Shown here: one piece after another, positions 55,959 to 64,000 of the stretch
How positions within the stretch are numbered: position 1 is the stretch's first letter
Layout: each line of letters starts with the position of its first letter
From: Paenibacillus sp. LS1
Lineage (GTDB): Bacteria > Bacillota > Bacilli > Paenibacillales > Paenibacillaceae
DNA length: 64,000 nucleotides
Reading direction: 5' to 3'
Assembly: GCF_026013365.1 (NCBI RefSeq)
Contig: NZ_JAPDOE010000001.1
Coordinates: 2,101,625 to 2,165,624 of the forward strand
Program-made: the position numbers and the translations under genes
Notes under the pieces: model-generated
The model's database searches: none
Told to the model about the DNA's origin: nothing
The model's input: only the letters and a program-made list of their open reading frames with translations

Positions 55959-56318
55959 TTATGCAGTCAACCAGACTCCTGCCCAGGCGGCCAACAACCC
56001 AATTACAACCGAACTAACGACGTAGAGCGCCGCTTTGGCGTATCGTTGTCGACCCATAAGTCCTAACGTTTCATAGCCAAAGGTGGAAAATGTGGTGTAC
56101 GCACCGCAGAATCCGGTTCCCCACATCACCCAGGTTCCATCTGAGATCATCTCAGATTGGTGCCACCCATATAACAACCCAAGCAGCAGTGAACCACTGA
56201 TATTGATGATCCATGTTCCCCACGGAAAAGCCGTTCCCAGCAAGCCAGAGGCCCATTTCCCCAGACTGAAACGCAGTACAGCACCCAGCATACCTGCAAA
56301 CCCAATCCATAGGATCAT
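55959..56318 (-). CDS. crcB: Fluoride ion transporter CrcB (second subunit)
   Basis: A 119-residue four-helix membrane protein of the Fluc family. The conserved GTGFCGAYTTFSTFGYE, with the Phe track and central Na+ site region, is present, as is WGTWIINISGSLLLGLL. It overlaps the upstream crcB by 4 bases; many Firmicutes encode two Fluc chains that pair as a heterodimer. It exports fluoride passively and lowers cytoplasmic levels. There is no fluoride riboswitch in the short gaps. Confidence 0.93.
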   Translation of the reverse strand: MILWIGFAGMLGAVLRFSLGKWASGLLGTAFPWGTWIINISGSLLLGLLYGWHQSEMISDGTWVMWGTGFCGAYTTFSTFGYETLGLMGRQRYAKAALYVVSSVVIGLLAAWAGVWLTA

Positions 56319-56716
56319 GAGGCATCACCCTCTTGTCTTCGTGCTCCCAACATACGCTGTCCAAGGCTCATTCCCAGCGCACAGAGCAACAACCCTGCCA
56401 ATAGACTTACGATCATATAAATTGCAGCTTTGACCCATTCTCCACCCTCGGATAAACGAACAATATCCAGTGTAAACGTGGAGAATGTCGTAAATGCGCC
56501 AGTAAAACCTGTACCAATCGCCAGTCGAAGTTGTGGTGTTATTTTGCCTGGAACAGCTATGGTAAAGAACCAACCTAAAAAAAGGCTGCCAATCGCATTG
56601 ATTAGCAGCACCGCCCAAGGAAAGCCCACATGAGCAGCTGGTATCCCTAACTGTATGGCATATCGGGTCATTGTACCGAGAAATCCACCTACTCCTATAT
56701 ACAAAAGCTCTTTCAT
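56315..56716 (-). CDS. crcB: Fluoride ion transporter CrcB (first subunit)
   Basis: A 133-residue Fluc-family protein with four membrane segments and GTGFTGAFTTFSTFTLD. It is longer at the C-terminus (polar tail) than its partner. The ATG at 56716 has GGGAG about 10 bases upstream. It starts only 34 bases after rarA, with which it may be co-transcribed, so a dedicated fluoride riboswitch is unlikely. Confidence 0.92.
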   Translation of the reverse strand: MKELLYIGVGGFLGTMTRYAIQLGIPAAHVGFPWAVLLINAIGSLFLGWFFTIAVPGKITPQLRLAIGTGFTGAFTTFSTFTLDIVRLSEGGEWVKAAIYMIVSLLAGLLLCALGMSLGQRMLGARRQEGDAS

Positions 56717-56749
56717 GTTATGTGCATCTCCCGAGTGATCTGACTGATC

Positions 56750-58057
56750 TTACAAATCCCTGCGCCGCTGTTGGTTCAGCCTGATCTTCGATTCGTTACC
56801 CTGCTCCGTTGCCTCATAGAATATTCTCCGTGAGAGCTGCTTTGGTAAATATTCTTGCTTCACATAATGCCCAGGGTAATTGTGCGGATATTGATAGCCC
56901 TCATGTCCAAGTTTTACAGCACCCGAGTAATGCGTATCCCGTAAGTGAAGTGGAACTTCTGCTGATTTCACCTCATCAATGGCATTCATGGCTTTGGAAA
57001 TGGCGGTATACACCGCATTGGATTTTGGACTTTCGACTGCAAACAAAATCGCTTGTGCAATATTCAGCTTGGCTTCGGGCCAGCCGTTATTCCTGTACGC
57101 ATCAAGTGCTCCAATCGCCTGGGTCATGGCTTGCGGATTCGCAAGCCCAATGTCTTCACTGCTCGCTGCAATTAGACGGCGAATGAAGGTCATTGGGTCC
57201 ATGCCGAGCTTCTCCACCGCGTATAAAAACCAGAACAGCGCCGCATCACTGGAACCCCGAATACTTTTGTGGAATGCAGACAGCACATCATACTGTGTCG
57301 ATTCATCCGCCTTCACAATCGGTCGTCGAATAGACTCTTCTGCTACACCAAGCGTAATATGAATGGATCCATCCTTCTCCGGTGGCGTCGTCAACGCAGC
57401 CAGTTCAAGAGCGTTAAGTGCACGTCGAATATCCCCGTTGGCCATCGTAGCAATATGCTCAAGTGCCTCATCGTCCGCCTGTAGTTCCATGAACCCCAGA
57501 CCTTTGTCCGCATCACTCAATGCTCTGCGCATCGCAATAAGCGAATGCTCCTTGTTCAGTGATTCCAGCTGGAACAGGGTGGATCTACTCATCAAGGCCC
57601 CATTGACATAATGAAATGGATTCTCTGTTGTCGCGCCGATAAAAATAATCGTTCCTTTCTCTACCGCAGGCAATAGCGCGTCCTGACGTGAACTGTTAAA
57701 CCGGTGTACCTCGTCGAGGAACAGAATGGTTTTTGTTCCATACAGCTGTTTGTTCGTTTGCGCCTGTTCAATGACCTCACGCACATCCTTAACGGAAGCT
57801 TCCACTGCATTCAGGCGAACGAACTGTCCTTGTGTTTGTTGAGAAATAATATGTGCAAGGGTTGTCTTGCCGCATCCCGGAGGGCCGTATAACAAGATCG
57901 ACGAAATCTGATCAGCCTCAATGGCGCGCCGAAGCAATTTTCCCGGTCCAATAATATGTTCCTGTCCAATATATTCATCCAGATGCTCTGGCCGCATGCG
58001 GTCTGCGAGCAATCTAGCTTGTGGTTTTGAGTCTTGTTGAAACGAAAATAAATCCAT
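56750..58057 (-). CDS. rarA: Replication-associated recombination protein A (RarA/MgsA)
   Basis: A 435-residue AAA+ ATPase of the clamp-loader/RarA family. Walker A is GPPGCGKTTLA (about residue 58), Walker B is LFLDEVHRFN, sensor 1 IIFIGATTENP and an arginine finger near MSRSTLFQL. The C-terminal tetramerisation domain has HYVKQEYLPKQL. It acts at stalled replication forks. The ATG at 58057 follows GGAAGTGATGAG. In Bacillales it is near the mnmA/cymR region, as here. Confidence 0.95.
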   Translation of the reverse strand: MDLFSFQQDSKPQARLLADRMRPEHLDEYIGQEHIIGPGKLLRRAIEADQISSILLYGPPGCGKTTLAHIISQQTQGQFVRLNAVEASVKDVREVIEQAQTNKQLYGTKTILFLDEVHRFNSSRQDALLPAVEKGTIIFIGATTENPFHYVNGALMSRSTLFQLESLNKEHSLIAMRRALSDADKGLGFMELQADDEALEHIATMANGDIRRALNALELAALTTPPEKDGSIHITLGVAEESIRRPIVKADESTQYDVLSAFHKSIRGSSDAALFWFLYAVEKLGMDPMTFIRRLIAASSEDIGLANPQAMTQAIGALDAYRNNGWPEAKLNIAQAILFAVESPKSNAVYTAISKAMNAIDEVKSAEVPLHLRDTHYSGAVKLGHEGYQYPHNYPGHYVKQEYLPKQLSRRIFYEATEQGNESKIRLNQQRRRDL

Positions 58058-58098
58058 TGCTCATCACTTCCTTAACGAATTGCCTTGGCTTGTGTACA

Positions 58099-58986
58099 TT
58101 ACACTTCTGATGGTTCTCCACTCTCTATCATATCATACTCCCGCGGTAACATAGCCATAAATGCGCCAAGCGCACTACTCACAAACGCATCCTTTCGTGT
58201 AATAAAACGAGTCATCATGCGGCTTATACCGGATGGGAGCGAATGTTTGCGAAGGTTGCCACTTTCAATTTGCTGCCGAATCACAATCTCCGGTAACAGA
58301 GAAATCCCCATTCCCGACGTTACTCCACTAATAATCGCTTCCAAAGTTCCAAACTCCATAATCACTGGACGATTTACTCCACTTGAAAGCAACCACTCCT
58401 CTAACGTTTGTCGGTAGGAGCATCCCATACTGTAGACAAGGATCGGCTTACGGGTAAGTTCATCTTCTGGTCCCACACCTGACGAAACTACAAATAGTTC
58501 TTCATCAAATACATCGATAGACACGATATCAGGATGATCACAGGCACAACCAATAAAAGCTCCTTCCAATTCATACCCTATCACCTGATCAATAAGCATT
58601 TGCGAATTGCCAGTAACCAGTGACAAGGACACCTCGGGATACTGTTTATAGTATTTTGCAAAAAGCTCAGGTAAACGAACTGCTGCGGCAGTCTGTGTAG
58701 ATCCTATTCTTAAGGGACCCGATGGTGTACTCGTCGCCCGAAGCGCCTTGGAAGCATCATTCAGCAAACCAATAATTTTATCCGCATAGGTCAGTAGCAT
58801 CTCTCCGGCTGGAGATAACGTCATGCCTCGATTATGACGAATGAACAGCGTTGTACCCACTTCTGCTTCCAGATGCCGGATTCGTGCAGTTACGTTGGAT
58901 TGCACATACCCTAGTTTAGAAGCAGCTTTGGTCAGATTCCCCTCCTGTGCAACACACTGAAATATTCTAAGATCCCCGCTCTCCAT
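58099..58986 (-). CDS. LysR-family transcriptional regulator
   Basis: A 295-residue LysR regulator. The N-terminal winged HTH is LRIFQCVAQEGNLTKAASKLGYVQSNVTARI (about 6-36) and the C-terminal effector domain starts near residue 90 (PLRIGSTQTAAAVRLPELFAKYY). The ATG at 58986 has GGAGGG close upstream. It is divergent from the EamA gene with 136 bases between starts, a common regulator-target layout. The effector is unknown. Confidence 0.9.
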   Translation of the reverse strand: MESGDLRIFQCVAQEGNLTKAASKLGYVQSNVTARIRHLEAEVGTTLFIRHNRGMTLSPAGEMLLTYADKIIGLLNDASKALRATSTPSGPLRIGSTQTAAAVRLPELFAKYYKQYPEVSLSLVTGNSQMLIDQVIGYELEGAFIGCACDHPDIVSIDVFDEELFVVSSGVGPEDELTRKPILVYSMGCSYRQTLEEWLLSSGVNRPVIMEFGTLEAIISGVTSGMGISLLPEIVIRQQIESGNLRKHSLPSGISRMMTRFITRKDAFVSSALGAFMAMLPREYDMIESGEPSEV

Positions 58987-59122
58987 GGTCCCTCCACTCT
59001 GACATCATTCAAAATGATATCCACTTCATTACCAATCATTATACTTCATGTGTAAACCGGACTACAATTCATGTAGATCCCAAACCAGTCCTCTGACTGG
59101 ATGATGATAAGGAGTGTTGAGC

Positions 59123-60040
59123 ATGACATACTGGAAAAATAGAGTTGCTTTGATCACAGGTACACGCACCATAAAACCTTTGAAATATACAATCTTGATC
59201 ATTTTGACAACGCTAATCATGGGTACTTCTTTTCCAGTCGGCAAGATCGGCATGTTATATGCTCCACCTTTCCTGCTCATGGGCATACGTTATATACTGG
59301 CAGGCGGCTTGATGGCCTTGTTCCTTCGTAAACGTCCTTTGCCTACTGGATGGCAGTCATGGTTGAAAATATTCCTCATTGGCCTGTTCCAATCGGCAGG
59401 AGTGATGGGTTGCGCCTACTACAGCATGAACTGGATTACATCCGGTGAATCAGCCATTATTACGTTTACCAATCCGTTGCTGGTCATTATCCTCAGTGCT
59501 TTTTTATATAGACTGACCTATCGTTTCAGCCAGTGGATTGGTGTTATGCTCGGCTTCGTAGGGATCATGTTAACCTTTGGTTGGCAGATGAGCTTTAGCC
59601 CTGGAACCTGGATTGGATTTGGCGGTGCGGTCTCCTTTGCCGTGTCCACATTACTCATCAAACGCTGGGGCGATGGCTACGATACTTTTGTCTTAACAGC
59701 CTATCAGATGCTCGCTGGAGGTGCTGCGTTGCTTCTGCTGAGCGTATGGACTGAACAGCCTCAATTTATGGTGAATACGACCTCGGTTATGGTGCTTCTC
59801 TGGTTAACGCTTGTTTGCTCCATCATCCAGTTCTCACTCTGGTTTTATTTGCTGCAACATAGTGATCCGGCCCAAACCAGTTCTTATCTGTTTCTCGCAC
59901 CATTCTTTGGTGTATTGTCGAGTTGGATTTTGCTAGGAGAGCATGTTCAATGGATTGCATTGGCAGGCGGTTTACTCATTGGTGTCGGCATATTCCTGGT
60001 GAACCGTCGCTCGTCCAGAATGGGAAATAGAGTAACATAA
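59123..60040 (+). CDS. EamA/DMT-family transporter
   Basis: A 305-residue membrane protein of two EamA repeats with about ten hydrophobic segments. The first repeat has TTLIMGTSFPVGKIGMLYAPPFLLMGIRYILAGG and the second FGGAVSFAVSTLLIKRWG. DMT transporters export amino acids, drugs or other metabolites; substrate unknown. The ATG at 59123 has AAGGAGTG at good spacing. The adjacent LysR gene probably controls it (inference from position). Confidence 0.88.
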   Translation: MTYWKNRVALITGTRTIKPLKYTILIILTTLIMGTSFPVGKIGMLYAPPFLLMGIRYILAGGLMALFLRKRPLPTGWQSWLKIFLIGLFQSAGVMGCAYYSMNWITSGESAIITFTNPLLVIILSAFLYRLTYRFSQWIGVMLGFVGIMLTFGWQMSFSPGTWIGFGGAVSFAVSTLLIKRWGDGYDTFVLTAYQMLAGGAALLLLSVWTEQPQFMVNTTSVMVLLWLTLVCSIIQFSLWFYLLQHSDPAQTSSYLFLAPFFGVLSSWILLGEHVQWIALAGGLLIGVGIFLVNRRSSRMGNRVT

Positions 60041-60097
60041 CTTGAACTGTCAGTCGTTCTTCCTCGGGAAATTAAGCGATTCTCGCACAAAAGTAAC

Positions 60098-60144
60098 AAA
60101 AGGCATGCGCTTATGGGACTTTCCCATTAACGCCATGCCTTTTG
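60098..60144. terminator. Bidirectional terminator between the EamA gene and helD
   Basis: AAAAGGCATG(C)GC and CG(C)CATGCCTTTT form a long stem with TTATGGGACTTTCCCATTAA as inner helix, and both ends have T runs. The genes converge here. Confidence 0.88.
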
Positions 60145-60163
60145 TTGTATAAGCAAACTTTAT

Positions 60164-62344
60164 TTACCCAAGCTCTGGCCAACCCTGAATGGTTACAGGC
60201 TCGCCGTCGGGATTATGTGTTGCAGCCGCGTATTCTGGCAAATCACCCTCGTGGAACAACCACAATTCGTGCAAGGCCCTTGTACAACCAACGTACAACA
60301 GCTTCGCATCACCTGCATTCGACAAATAATGCTTCTGATCTACGTCTGCCACAATAACGGCATCAAACTCCAACCCTTTGGACAGATAGACAGGTAAAAC
60401 AGAGTGTCCACCCGTATACTGCTTTTTGCCGCCATCGATCAGGTTAAGATCCCAGCCTGCGGTCTGTAGGTCACGGTGAAGCACCTCTGCTTCATGCAGG
60501 GTACGGGTCAGGATAGAGACCGTTCGGTAGTCTTTGACGGTTAACACCTTCAAAGCCTGCTCTAGACTTGCCGTCCGACCTTCGCCTCCATAAGCCAACG
60601 TCCGAACCGGATCACCACTACGGAAAACAGGGATCGCCGTAATCCCGCTTTTGACGCCCCGTTCCAGAATCCTATTGGCATAATCGATAATTTCCATCGT
60701 TGAACGATAACTTCGGGTCAATGCAAAGTATGCATTCTGTTCCTCAGGAAATAGAGAACTCATCTCTTCCCACGCATGAACACCACGGTACTCGTGAATG
60801 CCTTGGGACAAGTCACCCAGTATGGTGAAGGAATGCCCTTTGACGAAACGATCCAATAACGCCACATGGAAAGGTGAAAAGTCCTGCGCTTCATCGATCA
60901 CAATATGGTCAAATCGCTCCGAACCCTCAATATCATGGACCAGTGTATGAATGTATACCAATGCAGGCAAATCCTCTTCACGGACGATATCCTGCTTCAG
61001 ATCTGCTGCGGTTTGTTTCATGACCAGTTTTGGAATAAGCCCGCTGAGCGAGGCTGGCACACAGCCACCTTTTGTAGCTTTGAACAGCTGTTTGTAAAGC
61101 GTAAGCGGCTCATATTGAGGCCATTTTTTGGCATAGGCCTTCTCACGAGTCGCTGCTTTTTTCTTGCGTTCTTTGCGCACAGATTCTGGCATCGGTTTCT
61201 TGAGTTCCATCTCAATCCAGCGGTGAACTCTCGCCATGACCCGTTCTTTGCGTTTCGCTAGTGGATAATGCTTGTATTCCTCACCGAACCAGTTCTCGAT
61301 CTCCGTCTTGCTGAGCACCTTACCATCCCATGGACTGAAGTCCATATCCGGTACGGAATCCGCTTCCATGCCCGACAGCCACTCTCGAATAAGCTCCATG
61401 AAACGGATCGATCCTTTGTAACGTCCAGGTACATCATCATTCAATTCAGGCCGTGCATCAGGTGTTTCAAACCAGGTGTTCAATGTATCCGACGTATTCG
61501 CCAAAGGCATCTCCAGCCCCAGCAGGTTCATCGCCCAATCCGGGAATGTCCGCTGCTGAATGTCCCCTACTCCGAGTTCCGGGAGCACATCCGAGATGTA
61601 ATCCAGAAACATGTGGTTGGGTGCAAAAATAACCATTTTCTCCGCAGATACCTGCTCCTTGTACTGATACAGCAAAAAGGCAAGCCGATGCAGGGCAACC
61701 GTTGTTTTCCCGGATCCGGCTACACCCTGAATGATTAATGCGGTGTTTCTCGCCGCACGAATGATCAGATCCTGCTCTGCCTGAATCGTAGATACGATGT
61801 CACGGAGTTTGTTATCCTTGTTCTCTCCCAGACGATAGACGAGAAATTCATCCGATACTGCTGGCTGGTCGCTGTCACGGTTGTATGTATCCGCCACACG
61901 TTCCAATATCCGCTGCCGAATGACAACGTTTCGTTTCAGGTACACCAGACCTTCGATAAGCCCTTCCGGGGCTTCATACGTAGCGGAGGCTTCGCCTCCC
62001 GTAAATGAGTAAAACAGGCTTGCGACAGGAGCACGCCAATCGATGACGAGCGGATGCTCTCCCACCTCTTCGCGGTCTACGCCGATTTTGCCAATATACA
62101 GCGGTTTCCGTGCACCACTGCCCTGTTCTTCGAAATCCAAGCGTCCGAAATAGGGTTGCTGCGCGCTCTTGGACAAGGCGGTGCGGCGCTCTTCGCGTCC
62201 AGCTTCCAGCACTTGTTCTGTGAAGTCGTGGCCGGTGTATACCGGAATATTTTGCAGTCGCTCCAGCTGACTGTCCACTTCCTCCATCGTTCGCTCTAAC
62301 CTGTACTCTTCTTCTTGATAGGCACTTTGAAAGCTGTCTGACAT
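60164..62344 (-). CDS. helD: HelD, UvrD/Rep-like RNA polymerase recycling ATPase
   Basis: A 726-residue superfamily 1 helicase-like ATPase. An N-terminal coiled coil (EEEYRLERTMEEVDSQLERLQ, about 10-40) inserts into RNA polymerase in known HelD proteins, and the 1A/2A motor domains follow. Walker A is GVAGSGKTTVALHRLAF (about residue 208), DEAQDFSPFH is motif II, and TRSYRSTMEIIDYA motif IV. HelD releases stalled polymerase and aids recycling with the delta subunit. Length is close to B. subtilis HelD (774 aa). The ATG at 62344 has GGAGGT 9 bases upstream. Confidence 0.93.
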   Translation of the reverse strand: MSDSFQSAYQEEEYRLERTMEEVDSQLERLQNIPVYTGHDFTEQVLEAGREERRTALSKSAQQPYFGRLDFEEQGSGARKPLYIGKIGVDREEVGEHPLVIDWRAPVASLFYSFTGGEASATYEAPEGLIEGLVYLKRNVVIRQRILERVADTYNRDSDQPAVSDEFLVYRLGENKDNKLRDIVSTIQAEQDLIIRAARNTALIIQGVAGSGKTTVALHRLAFLLYQYKEQVSAEKMVIFAPNHMFLDYISDVLPELGVGDIQQRTFPDWAMNLLGLEMPLANTSDTLNTWFETPDARPELNDDVPGRYKGSIRFMELIREWLSGMEADSVPDMDFSPWDGKVLSKTEIENWFGEEYKHYPLAKRKERVMARVHRWIEMELKKPMPESVRKERKKKAATREKAYAKKWPQYEPLTLYKQLFKATKGGCVPASLSGLIPKLVMKQTAADLKQDIVREEDLPALVYIHTLVHDIEGSERFDHIVIDEAQDFSPFHVALLDRFVKGHSFTILGDLSQGIHEYRGVHAWEEMSSLFPEEQNAYFALTRSYRSTMEIIDYANRILERGVKSGITAIPVFRSGDPVRTLAYGGEGRTASLEQALKVLTVKDYRTVSILTRTLHEAEVLHRDLQTAGWDLNLIDGGKKQYTGGHSVLPVYLSKGLEFDAVIVADVDQKHYLSNAGDAKLLYVGCTRALHELWLFHEGDLPEYAAATHNPDGEPVTIQGWPELG

Positions 62345-62479
62345 GTTTCAGTTACCTCCTAAGAATATGTTTTGCTCTGCATCGCCTAGATCTGGCAATA
62401 CAAAAGGATACTTACTATATCATATAGGGCAATTGAAAGCCACATCCGTTTTGTGAGTTATACAATGAATGATTACACA

Positions 62480-62526
62480 GAAAGCGGCTGTGGTCTGAAT
62501 ATAAATTTCAGACCACAGCCGCTTCG
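62480..62526 (-). terminator. Hairpin terminator downstream of the NRPS gene
   Basis: AAGCGGCTGTGGTCTGAA (62482-62499) pairs perfectly with TTCAGACCACAGCCGCTT (62507-62524). The 18-pair stem is very strong; the T run (TTTCTGTG on the minus strand) is short. Confidence 0.75.
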
Positions 62527-62591
62527 CTGACAAGATATACTGACGTTCATTGCAAACGATTCAATACGTCTCAACCCTATTGCCATCCCTG

Positions 62592-64000
62592 CTACATCGA
62601 TGTTGTCATGCTGGCAAGGGATTGTTCCAACCATTCGAATTCCTTCTGAAGAACTGCATTCAGATTAACCTGGCGTTTGGAATAGAGAGGATAATAAATG
62701 ACCAATGAATCGGCAAACCGATTAACAAAAATTTCATTTGTCGTACGGTAATGGTCAAGAGTCATCATATTTTTAAAGTCCTCATAAGAAAGATCAAATG
62801 CAGCTTGGAAATTCACTGACAGCAAAGAGGGTAACCAAGACATCAATTGTTCTTCAATCTCATGAACAAGTTCAAGATAATGAATACTTTGCTCCCGCTT
62901 TGCCTTTTGGATCTGTTCTACCTGTTCCTGAATAGATTGAAGTCCTGATTCTCCTGCTTCCTGCACCATAATAGGAAGCATGTCCAGAAACTCGCCCATA
63001 ACTTGACTGTAGCTGCCTGCTGTATAAGCACGGTCCTCTTGAAGTATAAAAACAGGAATCTTCTTCGAAGATGGTGGGATCAGACCGTTTTCTTTAGCTA
63101 TAATCTGAACGGCATGCATGAGTAAATCCCAAGGTTTTTCCTTATACACCTTCAGCAAATGAGGTCCAAGAGGAATCACCGAAGCAACCGACTGGCTGAT
63201 TTCATTTGATACGTTATGATCCATATATTCATGAAGAACAGGAATCCATTTTTCCATATTACCCGGTAAAGTCAATCCGCTTCCTTTGAATAGATCGTTA
63301 TGCTTGTGTTTATCCGCTATATACTGACTATAAGGGAGCAATGTTTCAGGAGGAGTATTCATCATGCTCCCTTCGTCCAACATTTCCTTAAAGATGACTG
63401 TGCTCGTCTTATCCCAGACACTGTGATGGGCAATAATATGAATGGTATGCTGCCGCTCGGCATTTCGGACAATGACCAGCTTAACAAGCAACTGTGAAGA
63501 TCGCTCATTAAATTCTATATAACTCAGTTTGTTGATCTGCTGAGAGACCGCATTCCGCTCATCTAGACTTGCATATCGTAAATCGATATAAGGCATATGC
63601 CAAGCGTGATTCAACTCATGTTCACTGATCGTTCCCACTAGCGAATCCATCCGATAAGAACTTCGCAGTGCAGACTGCATTCTTATGATCTGATGACAGG
63701 CTTCGATCATTTCTTTCTTGGTCCGTGAACCCTGCAATTCAATTTTTTCCATGACCACTGTGTCTGCTGTACGAATGAACAATTGCTGTAATACAGAAGG
63801 AGCATAACTATTAAGAACCGGATAATCGGTATTACGATGAAATTTTTGTGGGTCAAGCAGTTCTGCACCATACTTTTCTTTGCCCATCGCATGGGAGCTT
63901 GCTTGTTCGGAAGTGTTCACTTCAATGCAGTGACTCACGATGTTCTTCAACTTATCCATGAACGCTTCGGCTAAAGCATGCATCTGGCGGTCATCACATA
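62592..64000 (-). CDS. 3' end of a non-ribosomal peptide synthetase with a degenerate terminal condensation domain (5' end outside window)
   Basis: The minus frame is open from the window end to a stop at 62592, at least 468 residues. The first ~25 residues (Cys-Asp-Asp-Arg-Gln then HALAEAFMDKLKNIVSHC) look like the end of an epimerisation or condensation domain, so the ATG at 63983 is internal, not the start. After a 30-residue linker comes a condensation-like domain with C1-like LNSYAPSVLQQLF and C3-like HIIAHHSVWDKTS: the second His and the Asp of HHxxxDG are kept, the Gly is replaced by Lys. No carrier or thioesterase domain follows; the protein ends in MTTSM. A terminal C domain may release or cyclise the peptide, or may be inactive. 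The product is unknown. Confidence 0.75.
   Translation of the reverse strand, partial: CDDRQMHALAEAFMDKLKNIVSHCIEVNTSEQASSHAMGKEKYGAELLDPQKFHRNTDYPVLNSYAPSVLQQLFIRTADTVVMEKIELQGSRTKKEMIEACHQIIRMQSALRSSYRMDSLVGTISEHELNHAWHMPYIDLRYASLDERNAVSQQINKLSYIEFNERSSQLLVKLVIVRNAERQHTIHIIAHHSVWDKTSTVIFKEMLDEGSMMNTPPETLLPYSQYIADKHKHNDLFKGSGLTLPGNMEKWIPVLHEYMDHNVSNEISQSVASVIPLGPHLLKVYKEKPWDLLMHAVQIIAKENGLIPPSSKKIPVFILQEDRAYTAGSYSQVMGEFLDMLPIMVQEAGESGLQSIQEQVEQIQKAKREQSIHYLELVHEIEEQLMSWLPSLLSVNFQAAFDLSYEDFKNMMTLDHYRTTNEIFVNRFADSLVIYYPLYSKRQVNLNAVLQKEFEWLEQSLASMTTSM

Noticed and set aside
56717..56749. Fluoride riboswitch for the crcB pair
   Set aside because: Only 33 bases separate crcB from rarA and no matching sequence is present.

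Overview
The window looks like chromosomal core DNA from a Gram-positive Bacillales bacterium, most probably Paenibacillus. The basis is gene order and family content (mtlA-mtlR-mtlF-mtlD, ptsG-ptsH-ptsI with GlcT, an alaS-ireB-ruvX-mltG-trhP block and a yrrD-iscS-cymR-mnmA block like those of Bacillus subtilis), AGGAGG-type ribosome binding sites, frequent TTG/GTG starts, and Gram-positive RNA switches (tandem glycine riboswitch, alaS T-box, GlcT RAT/terminator). I saw no rRNA, tRNA, CRISPR array, prophage or transposase gene. Species assignment is inference. Layout: 1-5.6 kb holds the tail of a cysteine-rich protein and the mannitol PTS operon read leftwards, with a cre-like site upstream. 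5.7-11 kb is the glycine cleavage system, with gcvH facing left and gcvT-gcvPA-gcvPB facing right behind a tandem glycine riboswitch. 11-16.5 kb is the central PTS (ptsI, ptsH, ptsG) preceded by the antiterminator gene glcT; the ptsG leader carries the RAT and terminator on which GlcT acts. 16.6-18.9 kb is yuaF-floT behind a sequence matching the sigma-W consensus. 19-31.3 kb is mostly carbon metabolism read leftwards: a butanol-dehydrogenase-like enzyme, a PPOX flavoprotein, the Leloir operon galK-galE-galT with a divergent AraC regulator, an aldo/keto reductase, a sirtuin, a HAD phosphatase, an alpha/beta hydrolase, and KDG kinase plus KDPG aldolase. 31.5-42.2 kb is mixed: a membrane acyltransferase, a GsiB-like KGG stress protein with a sigma-B-like promoter, ilvD behind a structured leader, a MITE-like element that ends a polysaccharide deacetylase gene, an AI-2E-family exporter, a penicillin-binding transpeptidase, and a chemoreceptor with a long lysine-rich cytoplasmic N-terminus. 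42.4-54.4 kb is translation, cell envelope and sulfur: trhP2, trhP1, mltG, two DUF1292 proteins, ruvX, ireB, alaS, a second AI-2E-family protein, a zinc-ribbon protein, yrrD, iscS and cymR. 54.7-62.3 kb has mnmA, paired crcB fluoride channels, rarA, a LysR/EamA divergent pair and helD. The right edge cuts into the 3' end of a non-ribosomal peptide synthetase gene with a degenerate terminal condensation domain. Functionally the window joins sugar uptake and its control (mannitol, glucose, galactose, ketodeoxygluconate), one-carbon metabolism from glycine, and translation quality (alanyl-tRNA synthetase, tRNA thiolation through IscS and MnmA, tRNA hydroxylation). No wholly new gene system is evident. 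The least explained parts are the ilvD leader RNA, the MITE-like element, several alternative-sigma or operator-like sites, and two unusual N-terminal extensions (GcvPB and the chemoreceptor).
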